Positions 7,997 to 17,285 of a DNA stretch of 64,000 nucleotides are shown piece by piece. The translations under genes and the position numbers were made by a program. Location: contig NZ_MTKN01000030.1 in assembly GCF_001975825.1 (NCBI RefSeq), positions 212 through 64,211 on the forward strand. The letters are read 5' to 3'. The notes under the pieces were generated by a model. It made no database searches. It was not told the origin of the DNA and saw only the letters and a program-made list of their open reading frames with translations. Source of the DNA: [Flexibacter] sp. ATCC 35208 (lineage in GTDB: Bacteria > Bacteroidota > Bacteroidia > Chitinophagales > Chitinophagaceae). The stretch's first letter is position 1; each line of letters starts with the position of its first letter.

Positions 7997-9691
7997 CTAT
8001 TTAAAGCGGATGATGTAATCTACATTTACATTGATTGGTCTTGACTCCCGGTCGCCGCCAGCAACAAGATGGGAGTGATCGCCATCATTTGAAGTCTCAC
8101 TTACTTCTGCATTGAAGGCTGCCAGTTCATAACCATCCGAAGGATCTATCGCATGCCTTTCGGCGGGCACCCGGTAGATAGCATGTGTATGCTTTCCATT
8201 GGTAGTTGTGATAATCGGATTGGCTGGCAAGCCAGTAGTAGAGATCACCTGTATGGTGCCAACTTTTAGTTTGCCGGCTCCTGTTACAAAATAACCGCGC
8301 AGATCGGGCAGGGAAAAAGTGAGTGGCGCCCCACCGAAGTGTGTACCGATTATGTCAAACAGTTCGCGGTAAGTATGTCTGCGCAGGGAGCTACCGTCGC
8401 AGGGAAACCAGCCTGCTGACTGCAGTTTTATTTGTACATCCCTGTCCGTTATGTCGCCACCAAAAGGCATGATGGTGCCTACAGGAGGGGCTGCGCCAAC
8501 GATGTCTGCTGCAGCAATGAGGAAATCGGCGTAGATATTTTCAGGCCTTGTTTCCTGGTCGCCGCCCTGGATGGTGTGCAGATGTTCGCCGGCGGTGTTT
8601 GTTTGTTCGGTGTCGTCCGTCCATGCGATACAGTTGTAGGCATTGAATCCTGTGGCGCCTTTGGCCGCAGTTTGGGTAGACACGGGCACACTTTCGACCT
8701 GGTGATTGTGTGCACCGGCTGTTGTGGTGGTAATGCCGGGAGGAGATGCTGTGGCATAATACTCCACTGAGCCGATGTTGTCGCCCGTGTTTCCCCCTTT
8801 GTGAAGGGCATGGCGGGTATCCGCATCCGGGTCCCTGTTAGTTAAGTGACTAGTACCTCTGAGAAAATATCCCCTTAAGTCCGGGACGTTAATAATTTTA
8901 AGACCATCTCCGCCAAAGTTGCCCAGTATCGTTTCTGACAGGGCAGGGTGATCCGTATATGCATACGGTTTGCCATCGCAGTAGAGCCATTCTGCCGGTA
9001 TGTGAGGCAGTGGGCCTCCGAAGGCGGTAATAGTGCCTGCCGGTAAGATGCCAGCAGGCACTTGTGGTGCACGGCATTTTATGACGAAATATAAAGCCAC
9101 GTTAATCGGCAGGGTCGCGTTGTCAAATCCTGTGAGAGTGTGAAAGTGTGCGCCCGCCGGTTCTGTGGCGATTGTTTGATTACCTCTGGCCATTTCTTGC
9201 CGGGAGCCGCTCCAGGCCCTGTGCATATTGGCGGTAAGCCTGCCGCAGGTATGGTTATGGGCGCCGGTGATGGAGAGGGACCAAAGTGATGCAGGCAGAC
9301 CGGTGGCAGTCTTTTGCAAAGAGCCGGTATGGTTGCCGGTAGCTCCCCCAGGTGCGGCTGCGACCCGGTTTTTGGCATCCGGGTCTGTACCCCTGGCTTT
9401 GTGTAATGTCCCTCTCAAAAAACGTCCGATAAGATCGGGAATGTTGAAATATGATTCGTCTCCGCCGTGGGCGTTGCCAATGGCGGTGTAGAGTTCTGGA
9501 TATTCTTTGGTAGAGAATGAGCTACCATCGCACAATAACCAACCTTCTTTTTCTAATGCCTGCAACTGATCGCTGTTGGAGAGGTCTCCTCCAAAGGTGG
9601 CGATCGCACCTATAGGGAGTCCAGTGGAAACAGTTGTAGCATTTTGGATAGTCATGTCCCGGTTTGTTTTGATTGATGGCTCAAAGGTCAT
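7997..9691 (-). CDS. Triple phage tail-collar domain protein
   Basis: 564 residues made of three consecutive ~180-residue units starting near residues 25, 217 and 403. Each opens with P-x-G-x-I-x-x-F-G-G, then W-x-x-C-D-G and P-D-L-x-G-x-F, the signature of the phage tail collar / microcystin-dependent protein family. Every unit carries two G-x-H-x-H motifs (H145/H147, H182/H184, H328/H330, H370/H372, H501/H503, H539/H541); such HxH pairs bind metal in trimeric phage fibre tips. No signal peptide is seen and no other phage genes lie nearby, so it is a stand-alone fibre-like protein rather than part of a visible prophage. An alternative ATG at 9655 would remove 12 residues. Confidence 0.88.
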   Translation of the reverse strand: MTFEPSIKTNRDMTIQNATTVSTGLPIGAIATFGGDLSNSDQLQALEKEGWLLCDGSSFSTKEYPELYTAIGNAHGGDESYFNIPDLIGRFLRGTLHKARGTDPDAKNRVAAAPGGATGNHTGSLQKTATGLPASLWSLSITGAHNHTCGRLTANMHRAWSGSRQEMARGNQTIATEPAGAHFHTLTGFDNATLPINVALYFVIKCRAPQVPAGILPAGTITAFGGPLPHIPAEWLYCDGKPYAYTDHPALSETILGNFGGDGLKIINVPDLRGYFLRGTSHLTNRDPDADTRHALHKGGNTGDNIGSVEYYATASPPGITTTTAGAHNHQVESVPVSTQTAAKGATGFNAYNCIAWTDDTEQTNTAGEHLHTIQGGDQETRPENIYADFLIAAADIVGAAPPVGTIMPFGGDITDRDVQIKLQSAGWFPCDGSSLRRHTYRELFDIIGTHFGGAPLTFSLPDLRGYFVTGAGKLKVGTIQVISTTGLPANPIITTTNGKHTHAIYRVPAERHAIDPSDGYELAAFNAEVSETSNDGDHSHLVAGGDRESRPINVNVDYIIRFK

Positions 9692-9785
9692 CTAAAACGA
9701 ATCGGGAGAACAGGCCGGAATGTCCCCTTTTTGCAGCTGTTTTTAGGGGGTGGAAAAGGTGGTTTTCAGCTTTTTTGGAAGTAAG

Positions 9786-10124
9786 TTATTGATTTTCAAT
9801 AGGTGTGTTAGGGTTGTCGACCAGCCATTGGGTGAGTTTGTAACGGGGAAGAATTTCGTCCATTTTCTTTTTGAGCCATTTGGAGACGAGTTCGAAGACG
9901 ATGAAGCCGATGAGGATGGAGATGCCCCATTCAAGGTTGGTGTAGGTGTGTTTGGTGACGATGGTTTTGTGGGTGGTGAGGCCCCAGAGGTTGTGGATGG
10001 AGCGGGTGGTGAAGAAGTGGGAGATGAGGCGGGTGGAGATCATGCCGATGACGAAGCCAATGAAGTTGCCGATGTAGTTGGAATAGAGATATTCGAGAAA
10101 TTTGCGAACGACTTTGAGTTTCAT
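9786..10124 (-). CDS. Small two-TM membrane protein
   Basis: 112 residues with two hydrophobic segments (about 17-37 and 66-84) separated by a short polar loop, and basic flanks (K-W-L-K-K-K-M). I know no named family. Its opposite strand contains a long low-complexity ORF rich in Asp/Glu/Gly, which I regard as a shadow. It lies downstream of the hairpin cluster that follows the ABC permease gene, so it is probably transcribed on its own. Confidence 0.7.
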   Translation of the reverse strand: MKLKVVRKFLEYLYSNYIGNFIGFVIGMISTRLISHFFTTRSIHNLWGLTTHKTIVTKHTYTNLEWGISILIGFIVFELVSKWLKKKMDEILPRYKLTQWLVDNPNTPIENQ

Positions 10125-10170
10125 GTGAGTTGGCAGGGTTTGTTTGAGACAATATAGAAATAAAATGGCA

Positions 10171-10205
10171 AAAAATTGCTTCCGTCTTCGGCAGAAGCGA
10201 TTTTT
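10171..10205. terminator. Bidirectional terminator-like hairpin after the ABC permease gene
   Basis: AAAAATTGCTTC (10171-10182) pairs with GAAGCGATTTTT (10194-10205), 12 bp with one G-T, around an 11-base loop. It is flanked by A-runs and T-runs, so it could act as an intrinsic terminator in either direction. For the minus strand it lies about 90 bases past the permease stop and before the small membrane protein gene. Confidence 0.6.
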
Positions 10206-10213
10206 TGCGGGGG

Positions 10214-10266
10214 CGGTTGGTGCCTGCTGCTGCAGGCACCAACCGGGTTAATGGAGCTGCAGCTCC
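10214..10266. repeat. Perfect hairpin followed by a palindrome
   Basis: CGGTTGGTGCCTGC (10214-10227) and GCAGGCACCAACCG (10232-10245) make a perfect 14-bp stem with the four-base loop TGCT. Eight bases later GGAGCTGCAGCTCC (10253-10266) is a perfect 14-base palindrome. Neither has a T tail. Together with the neighbouring terminator-like hairpin this gives three structured elements in under 100 bases between two genes. Confidence 0.7.
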
Positions 10267-10290
10267 TGAACTGATTTTTTAAATATTCTT

Positions 10291-12708
10291 TTACTCCGTT
10301 TTTATACTTTTTGCAGGATTTACGAGGGCCGCACTCACTGCCTGGAAACTTACTGTTATTATTGTTATACCGACAGCCAGGATTCCGGCAAATAAAAATA
10401 ACCCAATTGATATATTCACCCTGTAAGCAAAATCCGCAAGCCAATGCTCCATTGCATACCAAGCAAGCGGAGTTGCAATTACAATAGCTATCAATACTAA
10501 GGCAATAAAGTTCCGGGTCAATAATAGAACAATATTCCCTACACTGGCACCGAGTATCTTACGCAGACCAATTTCCTTGGTACGCTGACGAATACTAAAG
10601 GCGGCCAACCCTAGCAGCCCCATACAGGAAATCAATATCGCCATTGTAGTTGCTGTATTCAGGATGGCTGCCGTCTTTTGTTCCTTTGCATAGAACCCGG
10701 CTATCGTATTGTCAAAGAATTTATATTCAAACTCCTCATTCGGATATACCTTATTAAATGCAGCTGCAATTTGAGAGAAATTAGCGCTATGCATTTTTAC
10801 ACTCAGGTTGATCGCGAACATTTTAGATGCTGTAAAAAATGTAGGCTTGATCACTTCATGCAATGACTGCGCATGAAAATCAGCCACCACACCTACAATC
10901 GGACAGATAGGAGAGGCGTCATCATTCATGCCGCTTTCCACAATCTTTCCAATCGCATCTTCCGGATGGGCAAACCCCAGCGCCTTCGCCGCACTTTCAT
11001 TGATGAGAAACTCTCTCATACTATCAGATGCCTGTACATTCCTGCCGGCTACCAGTTTTAACTGGTACAACGGGACATAGTTTTCATCTATCCATTGCAA
11101 CTGGCAATCCGCTTTTAGGGGTTCTTTTCCGCCATTATATTTCAACGCTGTACCCCAATGTGATGCCGCAGCAGGAGTGCCATTACTTGTACTCACCAAT
11201 TCCACTCCGGGTATACGTCGCAGCATATCTGCCAGTACATCGACCTTAGATCGTTCGTACTCCGGACTGGTATTTATATTAATAATAGCGGCACTCTTAA
11301 AACCAAGATCTGTATGTATTACATAATCCAGTTGTTTCTGTACTACCAGGGTACCAATAATAAATACCAGCGAAATGGTGAACTGAAATACGACCAATAC
11401 TTTTCTTAAATAACCCCGTTCTCTTGTATTGCTTTTCAAACTGATCACTGGAATGGCACCTGACAATACAATGGCCGGATAGATCCCCGCCAGCAATGTC
11501 GTAATGACCAGTAGTCCAATCAGCATCAATATATTTTGTGTAGAAAAAACAGTGGCTACGGCACCAGCAGGTACAAAATTCTGCAATCCATTTAATACTG
11601 GATACACCAGCATCAGCACCAATATCATCGCTGCCAGGGTAATCAAAAACGTTTCGCTCAGAAATTGGAAAATCAAACTCTGTCTGCTGCCACCTAAGAC
11701 CTTTCTTACCCCGATCTCTTTTGACCGCTTGATAGACTGAACGGTAGACAGGTTGATGAAATTGACCACCGCAATCAGAAGAATAAAACCTGCTATGGCC
11801 AGCAAGCCATATAAGGTAGGTAAATGCACCTGCTTCGAAAAGAAGTCGTGATATTTTACATCAAAATGAAGTTCAGACAAAGGTTGTAAAAAGAGGTTTT
11901 TCTGTTCGCCTTTTTGCAGGGAGATATTTTGAAGTAATAAAGTTGTCAGCTGTTTGTTGATTGTTGCTATCCCTGCTCCCGGGAGTAGTTTGGCAAATAC
12001 TTGTGTACGGGCAAAGTAGCCACCCCATTGTTTGGAATAAATGTGCTTATTCACCAGGAAACTATTCGGTACTGTACTGATTGAAACAAAATCTGTAAAC
12101 CTGAAATCAGAATTAGCGGCATAATCTTTTACTATACCTGCTACTGTCAGCGGTAGGGAATCTGCATAAAGCAGTGTCTTTCCTACTATATCCTGTAATG
12201 GAATGCGACCGAAATATTTATACGCTTTGCTTTCGGTCAATACCACTTTAAAGGGTTCTGATAGCGCTGTATTCGGAGATCCGATCAACCACTGATAGGT
12301 AAATACCTGAAAGTATGCAGGTCCTGTTATGATGATATCTGAAGGATGATCATGAAAGTCAGCAGCAGGAAACCGCTTTCCATTAGGTACATCGACTTTG
12401 GTATAAAATGCGTGAAGATCCGCTACCTCGGACATTCCACTGATATGCCCCCTGATGGCGTCTGCAGCAGGATCCGGCGGCATTGAAAAGAAATCATGCC
12501 TGCCATCTGGCCTCATGATATCTCCTACTATCCTGTAAATTTGCGCTTTATCAGGTTGGAAGTTCTCATAACTCAACTCGAATTTGCACGTAACCCAAAT
12601 GGCAACGCAGGATAGGATACCTAGTGAAAGTCCTAGAATATTGATGCCTGTGTACAGCTTATTACTGACCAGATTTCTATAGGCGATTTTGAAATAATTC
12701 CTGATCAT
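10291..12708 (-). CDS. ABC transporter permease, MacB/FtsX type
   Basis: 805 residues starting M-I-R-N-Y-F-K-I-A-Y-R-N-L, the usual opening of the large Bacteroidota FtsX-like permeases. One N-terminal TM helix (about 20-40) is followed by a MacB periplasmic core domain, an FtsX segment of three TM helices with the motif R-S-K-E-I-G-V-R-K-V-L-G, a second core domain, and a second three-helix FtsX block (T-K-E-I-G-L-R-K-I-L-G). The family couples ATP hydrolysis by a separate ATPase to mechanical work on lipoproteins, peptides or drugs. No ATPase gene is adjacent, which is common for these paralogues in Chitinophaga relatives. The substrate is unknown. Confidence 0.93.
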   Translation of the reverse strand: MIRNYFKIAYRNLVSNKLYTGINILGLSLGILSCVAIWVTCKFELSYENFQPDKAQIYRIVGDIMRPDGRHDFFSMPPDPAADAIRGHISGMSEVADLHAFYTKVDVPNGKRFPAADFHDHPSDIIITGPAYFQVFTYQWLIGSPNTALSEPFKVVLTESKAYKYFGRIPLQDIVGKTLLYADSLPLTVAGIVKDYAANSDFRFTDFVSISTVPNSFLVNKHIYSKQWGGYFARTQVFAKLLPGAGIATINKQLTTLLLQNISLQKGEQKNLFLQPLSELHFDVKYHDFFSKQVHLPTLYGLLAIAGFILLIAVVNFINLSTVQSIKRSKEIGVRKVLGGSRQSLIFQFLSETFLITLAAMILVLMLVYPVLNGLQNFVPAGAVATVFSTQNILMLIGLLVITTLLAGIYPAIVLSGAIPVISLKSNTRERGYLRKVLVVFQFTISLVFIIGTLVVQKQLDYVIHTDLGFKSAAIININTSPEYERSKVDVLADMLRRIPGVELVSTSNGTPAAASHWGTALKYNGGKEPLKADCQLQWIDENYVPLYQLKLVAGRNVQASDSMREFLINESAAKALGFAHPEDAIGKIVESGMNDDASPICPIVGVVADFHAQSLHEVIKPTFFTASKMFAINLSVKMHSANFSQIAAAFNKVYPNEEFEYKFFDNTIAGFYAKEQKTAAILNTATTMAILISCMGLLGLAAFSIRQRTKEIGLRKILGASVGNIVLLLTRNFIALVLIAIVIATPLAWYAMEHWLADFAYRVNISIGLFLFAGILAVGITIITVSFQAVSAALVNPAKSIKTE

Positions 12709-12841
12709 AAGGGTAGAGATTAGCTACCACCTGCATACATGGAATATGCCTGTTCTTTATGAGGTGATTATAAAGTGTGTATGATTATTTAAAATTAATA
12801 TATGTTCGTTTTCACCTTTTGGTGTGTCCGGTAGCGAACGA

Positions 12842-14533
12842 TTAGTTTAAATCTAACAATGGTTTCCACGGTGCGGGTAATACTCCCACCCGTCTTGCGT
12901 AGGCGTTCCAGATAGCGCTTAATTCCTGTACCTTTTCCGGATAGAGTTCTGACAGGTCATGTAGCTCACTTCTATCCTTTTTCATATTATACAACTCCCA
13001 TTTCCCCTCTTTATAATGTTCTTTATCTTTTAGTAATTCTCCTTTAGATACCAGTTTCCAGTCACCGAGGCGTACCGCTTTATTCATTTCATGCTCCCAG
13101 CAAATAGCTTTTCCTCTATCCAGCGATTTCCCCTTAAACAAAGGCACCAGGCTCACCCCTTCCAATGGGATGCTTCCCGTATATTTCGCCCCTGTCAATT
13201 CTACGATCGTTGGCATAATATCAATGATATGTCCCACAAAAGGCGTTATCTTATTCTTTCCGGTGATCAAACCCGGATAATGAACAATGAGCGGCGTAGA
13301 GATGCCGCCTTCATGTACCCAATGTTTATATTCTCTAAATGGGGTATTGGACACATTCGCCCAGAACTTTCCGTAAGAGATATAGGTAGAATCTGGTCCG
13401 CCAATCACACCTTTACCTTTCTGTACCAGCTTTCCATCCCTGGTAATTTGCGGAATGGTGGCATAAGAGATTTCATCTTTTTTCAAAGGCTTCAGCGTTT
13501 CCGGATGTGGTGCCCAGTTACCTGTAGCCCCTGTAGCACCAATATCTTCCGCACAACCGCCATTGTCCTGCATGTACATGATGACGGTGTTATTGTCAAT
13601 GCCTTGCTGTTTTAAAGTGGCAAGAATGGCCCCAATACCCTGGTCCATATCATCTATTATCGCTGCATATATTTCCATGCGTGCTGCCTGCACTGCTTTA
13701 TCAACCCCGTTATCCCAACCGGGATAATCCGCCGGCGCTAATTCTGTATTGTTGGATAATAAACCTTCCTGCCGTAGCTTTCTGAATCGAGCATCCCGCA
13801 CCGCATCCCAACCTTTATCATACTTCCCTTTGTATTTTGCAATATCTGCCGGCTTTGCATGCAATGGCCAGTGTGCCGCTGTATAGGTAACATATAGAAA
13901 GAAAGGTTTGCTGGCATCTCTTTCTTTTATAAACCGGATGGCCTCATGTGTAATGGCATCTGTATAATAAAAGCTATCTGTCTTATATTCAGGATCTGTA
14001 AAAGGAGAGATCAAATGATTGTCTCTGCACAATGCCGCCGGATCGAAATAACTACCCGCACCCTGTATCGTGCCATAATACCGGTCAAACCCACGCTGTA
14101 GCGGCCAGCTTGTTTTGGCCCCATCCTCTTTGATATTCTGACTCACATGCCATTTACCTGTCAGGAATATTGAATAGCCTGCGGACTTAGCTACCTCTGC
14201 CATCGTAGTTGCTTTAGGGTTCAGGTCTCCTCTGTAACCGGGCAACTGGTAATCCGTATCCCGCATCCAGCCCATTCCTGCCTGATGGGGATACAAGCCT
14301 GTGAGCAGGGATGCCCGGGTAGGACAGCACCTTGCCCCGTTATAAAACTGTGAAAACCGTATCCCTGTCTGGGCCAGCTGATCCAGATTCGGTGTATGGA
14401 TCTCACTTCCATAACAACCAATATCAGAATACCCCATGTCATCACTTAAGAAGACAATGATATTCGGGCGTTGCTGCGCCTTTACAGAAATTCCAAGAAA
14501 TAAAAATAGCAGATGGGCTACACGAAGTTTCAT
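12842..14533 (-). CDS. Cysteine-type arylsulfatase (sulfatase family S1)
   Basis: 563 residues with an N-terminal signal peptide ending in V-K-A-Q. R-P-N-I-I-V-F-L-S-D-D provides the metal-binding aspartates, and C69-C-P-T-R73 is the C-x-P-x-R motif whose first Cys is converted to formylglycine. Further hallmarks are T-G-K-W-H and the H-D-x-x-E/Y-P C-terminal region. The protein hydrolyses sulfate esters, probably on extracellular polysaccharides or aryl sulfates, in the periplasm. It needs maturation by a formylglycine-generating enzyme; a fitting anaerobic sulfatase maturase is encoded at 27495-28610. It stands alone, oppositely oriented to the Omp85-type gene. Confidence 0.93.
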   Translation of the reverse strand: MKLRVAHLLFLFLGISVKAQQRPNIIVFLSDDMGYSDIGCYGSEIHTPNLDQLAQTGIRFSQFYNGARCCPTRASLLTGLYPHQAGMGWMRDTDYQLPGYRGDLNPKATTMAEVAKSAGYSIFLTGKWHVSQNIKEDGAKTSWPLQRGFDRYYGTIQGAGSYFDPAALCRDNHLISPFTDPEYKTDSFYYTDAITHEAIRFIKERDASKPFFLYVTYTAAHWPLHAKPADIAKYKGKYDKGWDAVRDARFRKLRQEGLLSNNTELAPADYPGWDNGVDKAVQAARMEIYAAIIDDMDQGIGAILATLKQQGIDNNTVIMYMQDNGGCAEDIGATGATGNWAPHPETLKPLKKDEISYATIPQITRDGKLVQKGKGVIGGPDSTYISYGKFWANVSNTPFREYKHWVHEGGISTPLIVHYPGLITGKNKITPFVGHIIDIMPTIVELTGAKYTGSIPLEGVSLVPLFKGKSLDRGKAICWEHEMNKAVRLGDWKLVSKGELLKDKEHYKEGKWELYNMKKDRSELHDLSELYPEKVQELSAIWNAYARRVGVLPAPWKPLLDLN

Positions 14534-15069
14534 ATCATAAAGGTCTTAACCTTAGAAAATTACAATTAATTTTCCAGGATTGATCTAACCTTGTCTCAGC
14601 ACAGGTGTAAAAATATTCTTGACATCAAAATCCTGTATTACTCATTACATCAGTTTCTTAAGATGAATTTCTCATCCTAACACTCCATTAAAAATAATAC
14701 CCATGAAAAAGACCCTGTTCCTCGTTTTGTATAAAAAATGCCAGAAAAATATTCGCTTTATATAAGGCTGGAAAGTAGGGCAACAAGAGACCCTTGGAGA
14801 AATAAAAAATGAACAGCCGGTGCTAAGCCGGCTGTTTGCATTTGATCATCTGATCTCTTTTACTTATTGATCGCCTGTGTTTGTTATCAAACCAATTAGA
14901 TAAAAAATTATCCTGTTGGGTTATTTATTGTGAGTAATTCGAATAATTATCACTGCAAAGGTAGGGCGGTACGGCTCCATAGGAAATGATCATTCTCAAC
15001 GATCATGATGATCGTGGTCAATTGATGGCGGACTGAATTGTGGCACAGTATTTTATATCATTACCAGTG
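14534..15069. other. Intergenic region between divergent sulfatase and Omp85-type genes
   Basis: About 535 bases with no convincing full gene. It holds a 20-codon ORF (14703-14765) in a good start context that looks like a relic, and a 9-bp hairpin (AACAGCCGG 14812-14820 with CCGGCTGTT 14828-14836, loop of 7) without a strong T tail. At 14956-14963 the bases CAAAGGTA read TACCTTTG on the minus strand, matching the Bacteroidota -7 box, though far from the sulfatase start. Confidence 0.5.
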
Positions 15070-16299
15070 ATGAAGGGATTACTATTAATTATATTAATTA
15101 CGCTTACAACTGACGCCATTGCCCAGGATTCGATCCCAAGAATGAGGAGATATTATGGTTATGATGTGGATACAGTACCTAAACTTGACTTAATCGACAT
15201 CTTCAGCAAGACATTTCATATTCACGGCAAGAAGATGCCTAAGAAGGGAGACAAGAGGGTCTATTATTCATTAGTACCTATACCGACCAATATCCCCGGT
15301 GGTGGCGTGGCGCTGATAACCAGTACCAATGCGGCTTTTTATATGGGACCACGGGCATCTACCAATTTGTCCAACGTCTCTTTTGCCCCTTCATTTTCGT
15401 TCAAGGGACGTTTTTCTTTTAGCTTCCACAGCAATATCTGGCTTATGGGCAATAAGGATAATGTGACCGGTGATATGCGTTTCATTATCAACCCACAATA
15501 TACATGGGGGTTAGGAGAGGGCGTGTCCAATGATCAGAAGGAAATACTAAACAGCAACTATTTCAGGTTTTATCAAACCTGGCTGCACAAGTTAGACGGT
15601 GGTCAATGGATGGCTGGTCTGGGTTACATGCTGGACTGGAATTCGGCCATCAAGTTCAAAAACAATGACAGCGTATCGCTGCCGGAATTTAGTCATTATG
15701 AATACGGGACCCAGTTGGGTAAGCATTCCGTGTCATCCGGTATCTCATTTAACTTGCAGAAAGATGCCCGTCAGAACTCTATCAACCCACAGTCAGGGTA
15801 TTTTTTCAATACCGTATTGCGCTATAACTTTAAATGGCTGGGCAGTAGTGAAAACTGGCCCTCATTGTATGTAGATTATAGAAGATATCTGCATTTTGGA
15901 GATGAACGTAGCCAGAATGTGTTGGCATTGTGGGGCTTTTATTGGACAGCACTGAGTAATAAAACCCCATATCTTGATTTGCCAAGTATCGGTTGGGATC
16001 CTACGACCCACAGTGGAAGGGGAATTACGCAAAATAGATACAGGGGCAAAGGTTTGTGGGATCTGGAAGCTGAATATCGCAGAGATATTACAGCCAATGG
16101 TTTTCTGGGTTTTGTGGTCTTTGCCAATATGAATGCAGTGACCAAACTCGAAGAATATCGCTTTACTGCCCCACATCCAGCTGTGGGTACTGGTTTGAGA
16201 GTAAAGTTCAATAAACGCTCTAATACTAATATTGCATTTGACTATGGTGTTAGCTCAACGGGTGGTCGTTTCAGCATGATGCTGGGTGAAGCCTTCTGA
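15070..16299 (+). CDS. BamA/TamA (Omp85 surface antigen) family outer-membrane barrel
   Basis: 409 residues from the ATG at 15070, which gives a signal peptide ending T-D-A-I-A-Q; the GTG at 15040 would spoil it. No POTRA repeats are visible, so it is a barrel-only member. The sequence has alternating beta strands, and the C-terminal part shows the bacterial surface antigen pattern (L-R-V-K-F-N-K-R-S-N-T-N-I-A-F-D-Y-G with G-G-R-F). In Bacteroidota such proteins are outer-membrane barrels of unknown cargo. Its stop codon directly abuts the stop of the convergent LysR gene with no base between. Confidence 0.8.
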   Translation: MKGLLLIILITLTTDAIAQDSIPRMRRYYGYDVDTVPKLDLIDIFSKTFHIHGKKMPKKGDKRVYYSLVPIPTNIPGGGVALITSTNAAFYMGPRASTNLSNVSFAPSFSFKGRFSFSFHSNIWLMGNKDNVTGDMRFIINPQYTWGLGEGVSNDQKEILNSNYFRFYQTWLHKLDGGQWMAGLGYMLDWNSAIKFKNNDSVSLPEFSHYEYGTQLGKHSVSSGISFNLQKDARQNSINPQSGYFFNTVLRYNFKWLGSSENWPSLYVDYRRYLHFGDERSQNVLALWGFYWTALSNKTPYLDLPSIGWDPTTHSGRGITQNRYRGKGLWDLEAEYRRDITANGFLGFVVFANMNAVTKLEEYRFTAPHPAVGTGLRVKFNKRSNTNIAFDYGVSSTGGRFSMMLGEAF

Positions 16300-17178
16300 T
16301 CATTCTCCTCCAAACTGTTGCAGCATTTCTGCAAATACCATCGCCGCTTTTTTCCGATAAGCATTTGCTGGCCACGAGATGGTGGCCTGTCTGCTCATTT
16401 CCTTTCCGGTGATCGTCACAGCCTGTACCGCGGTCTGACCCACCAGCGAAGCTGTTGTTAATACGGTATACCAGCGCCCTGTAGCCACCAGTTGTAATAA
16501 TATACTGATGTCGCTCAGTTCCATTCTGATATCAGGATAGATCTTATTTTTCTCAAACATTTTATCCAGGAAACTCCGGGTGTTGAAGGCTTTGGAAGGC
16601 ATGAGCAATGGCAGACTTTCCACTTCTTTTATATCTACACTTTTGCGTGCAGTGAGTGGATCATTGACTGGAACGATGAGGGATAAACGGGATTCGAACA
16701 ATGTCTGTGAGATCAGGACATCATTCTTCTGGGCAGGAGTAAAAGAGAGCACAAAATCCAGTTGTACCTGTCGTAGTTTTTCCAACAGATCCAGGGAAGG
16801 CCCCGAGGCCACGATGATCTTTATGCGGGGGTACCGGGCAGAGAACTCCATTAAGGCAGGGGTGAGCAGGGCTTGCAAACCATAGGTGACACCGATGGCG
16901 AGTTCACCCGTTTCCAGTTCCTGCAGGTCTTGCAGCAGGTGCTGGCCGTCTTCTGCGTTCTGAATGCTCTGTCTGGCATAGGGCAGAAAAAGCTTGCCGG
17001 CCTCTGTGAGCATCACTTTTTTGCCTATTCTGTCAAAAAGAGGGGTATTCAGTTCTTCTTCCAGCTGTTTTACCTGCTGAGAAAGGGTACTTTGACTGAT
17101 ATAAAGCATACTTGCAGCTTCCGTAAAGTTTAGGATTTCTGCTGTTTTCACGAAATAGCGCAATTGGCGTAGTTCCAT
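16300..17178 (-). CDS. LysR family transcriptional regulator
   Basis: 292 residues starting M-E-L-R-Q-L-R-Y-F-V at 17178. The winged HTH occupies residues 1-60 (A-A-S-M-L-Y-I-S-Q-S-T-L-S-Q-Q-V), followed by a linker helix and a periplasmic-binding-protein-like effector domain from about residue 90. It is divergently transcribed from the MFS transporter gene, about 107 bases apart, the standard arrangement in which a LysR regulator controls its neighbour and itself. The effector is unknown. Confidence 0.93.
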   Translation of the reverse strand: MELRQLRYFVKTAEILNFTEAASMLYISQSTLSQQVKQLEEELNTPLFDRIGKKVMLTEAGKLFLPYARQSIQNAEDGQHLLQDLQELETGELAIGVTYGLQALLTPALMEFSARYPRIKIIVASGPSLDLLEKLRQVQLDFVLSFTPAQKNDVLISQTLFESRLSLIVPVNDPLTARKSVDIKEVESLPLLMPSKAFNTRSFLDKMFEKNKIYPDIRMELSDISILLQLVATGRWYTVLTTASLVGQTAVQAVTITGKEMSRQATISWPANAYRKKAAMVFAEMLQQFGGE

Positions 17179-17258
17179 GAGACGAAGGTAGGTCATCGAT
17201 CGGTTTTATCAATGATAACCATAGAAAAATACCATGTTTACTAATCGAAGCGCCGTTA

Positions 17259-17266
17259 TAAATTTG
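17259..17266 (+). promoter_or_regulatory. Putative -7 box of the MFS transporter promoter
   Basis: TAAATTTG fits the Bacteroidota sigma-A consensus TAnnTTTG and lies 20 bases upstream of the MFS start codon. The intergenic region also carries the presumed LysR binding site; I cannot assign it by eye. Confidence 0.45.
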
Positions 17267-17285
17267 TGTAATAAATACAAGGATT

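Noticed and set aside
9750..10157. Plus-strand ORF rich in Asp, Glu and Gly
   Set aside because: Antisense shadow of the small two-TM protein; its low-complexity composition follows from the opposite strand's codons.
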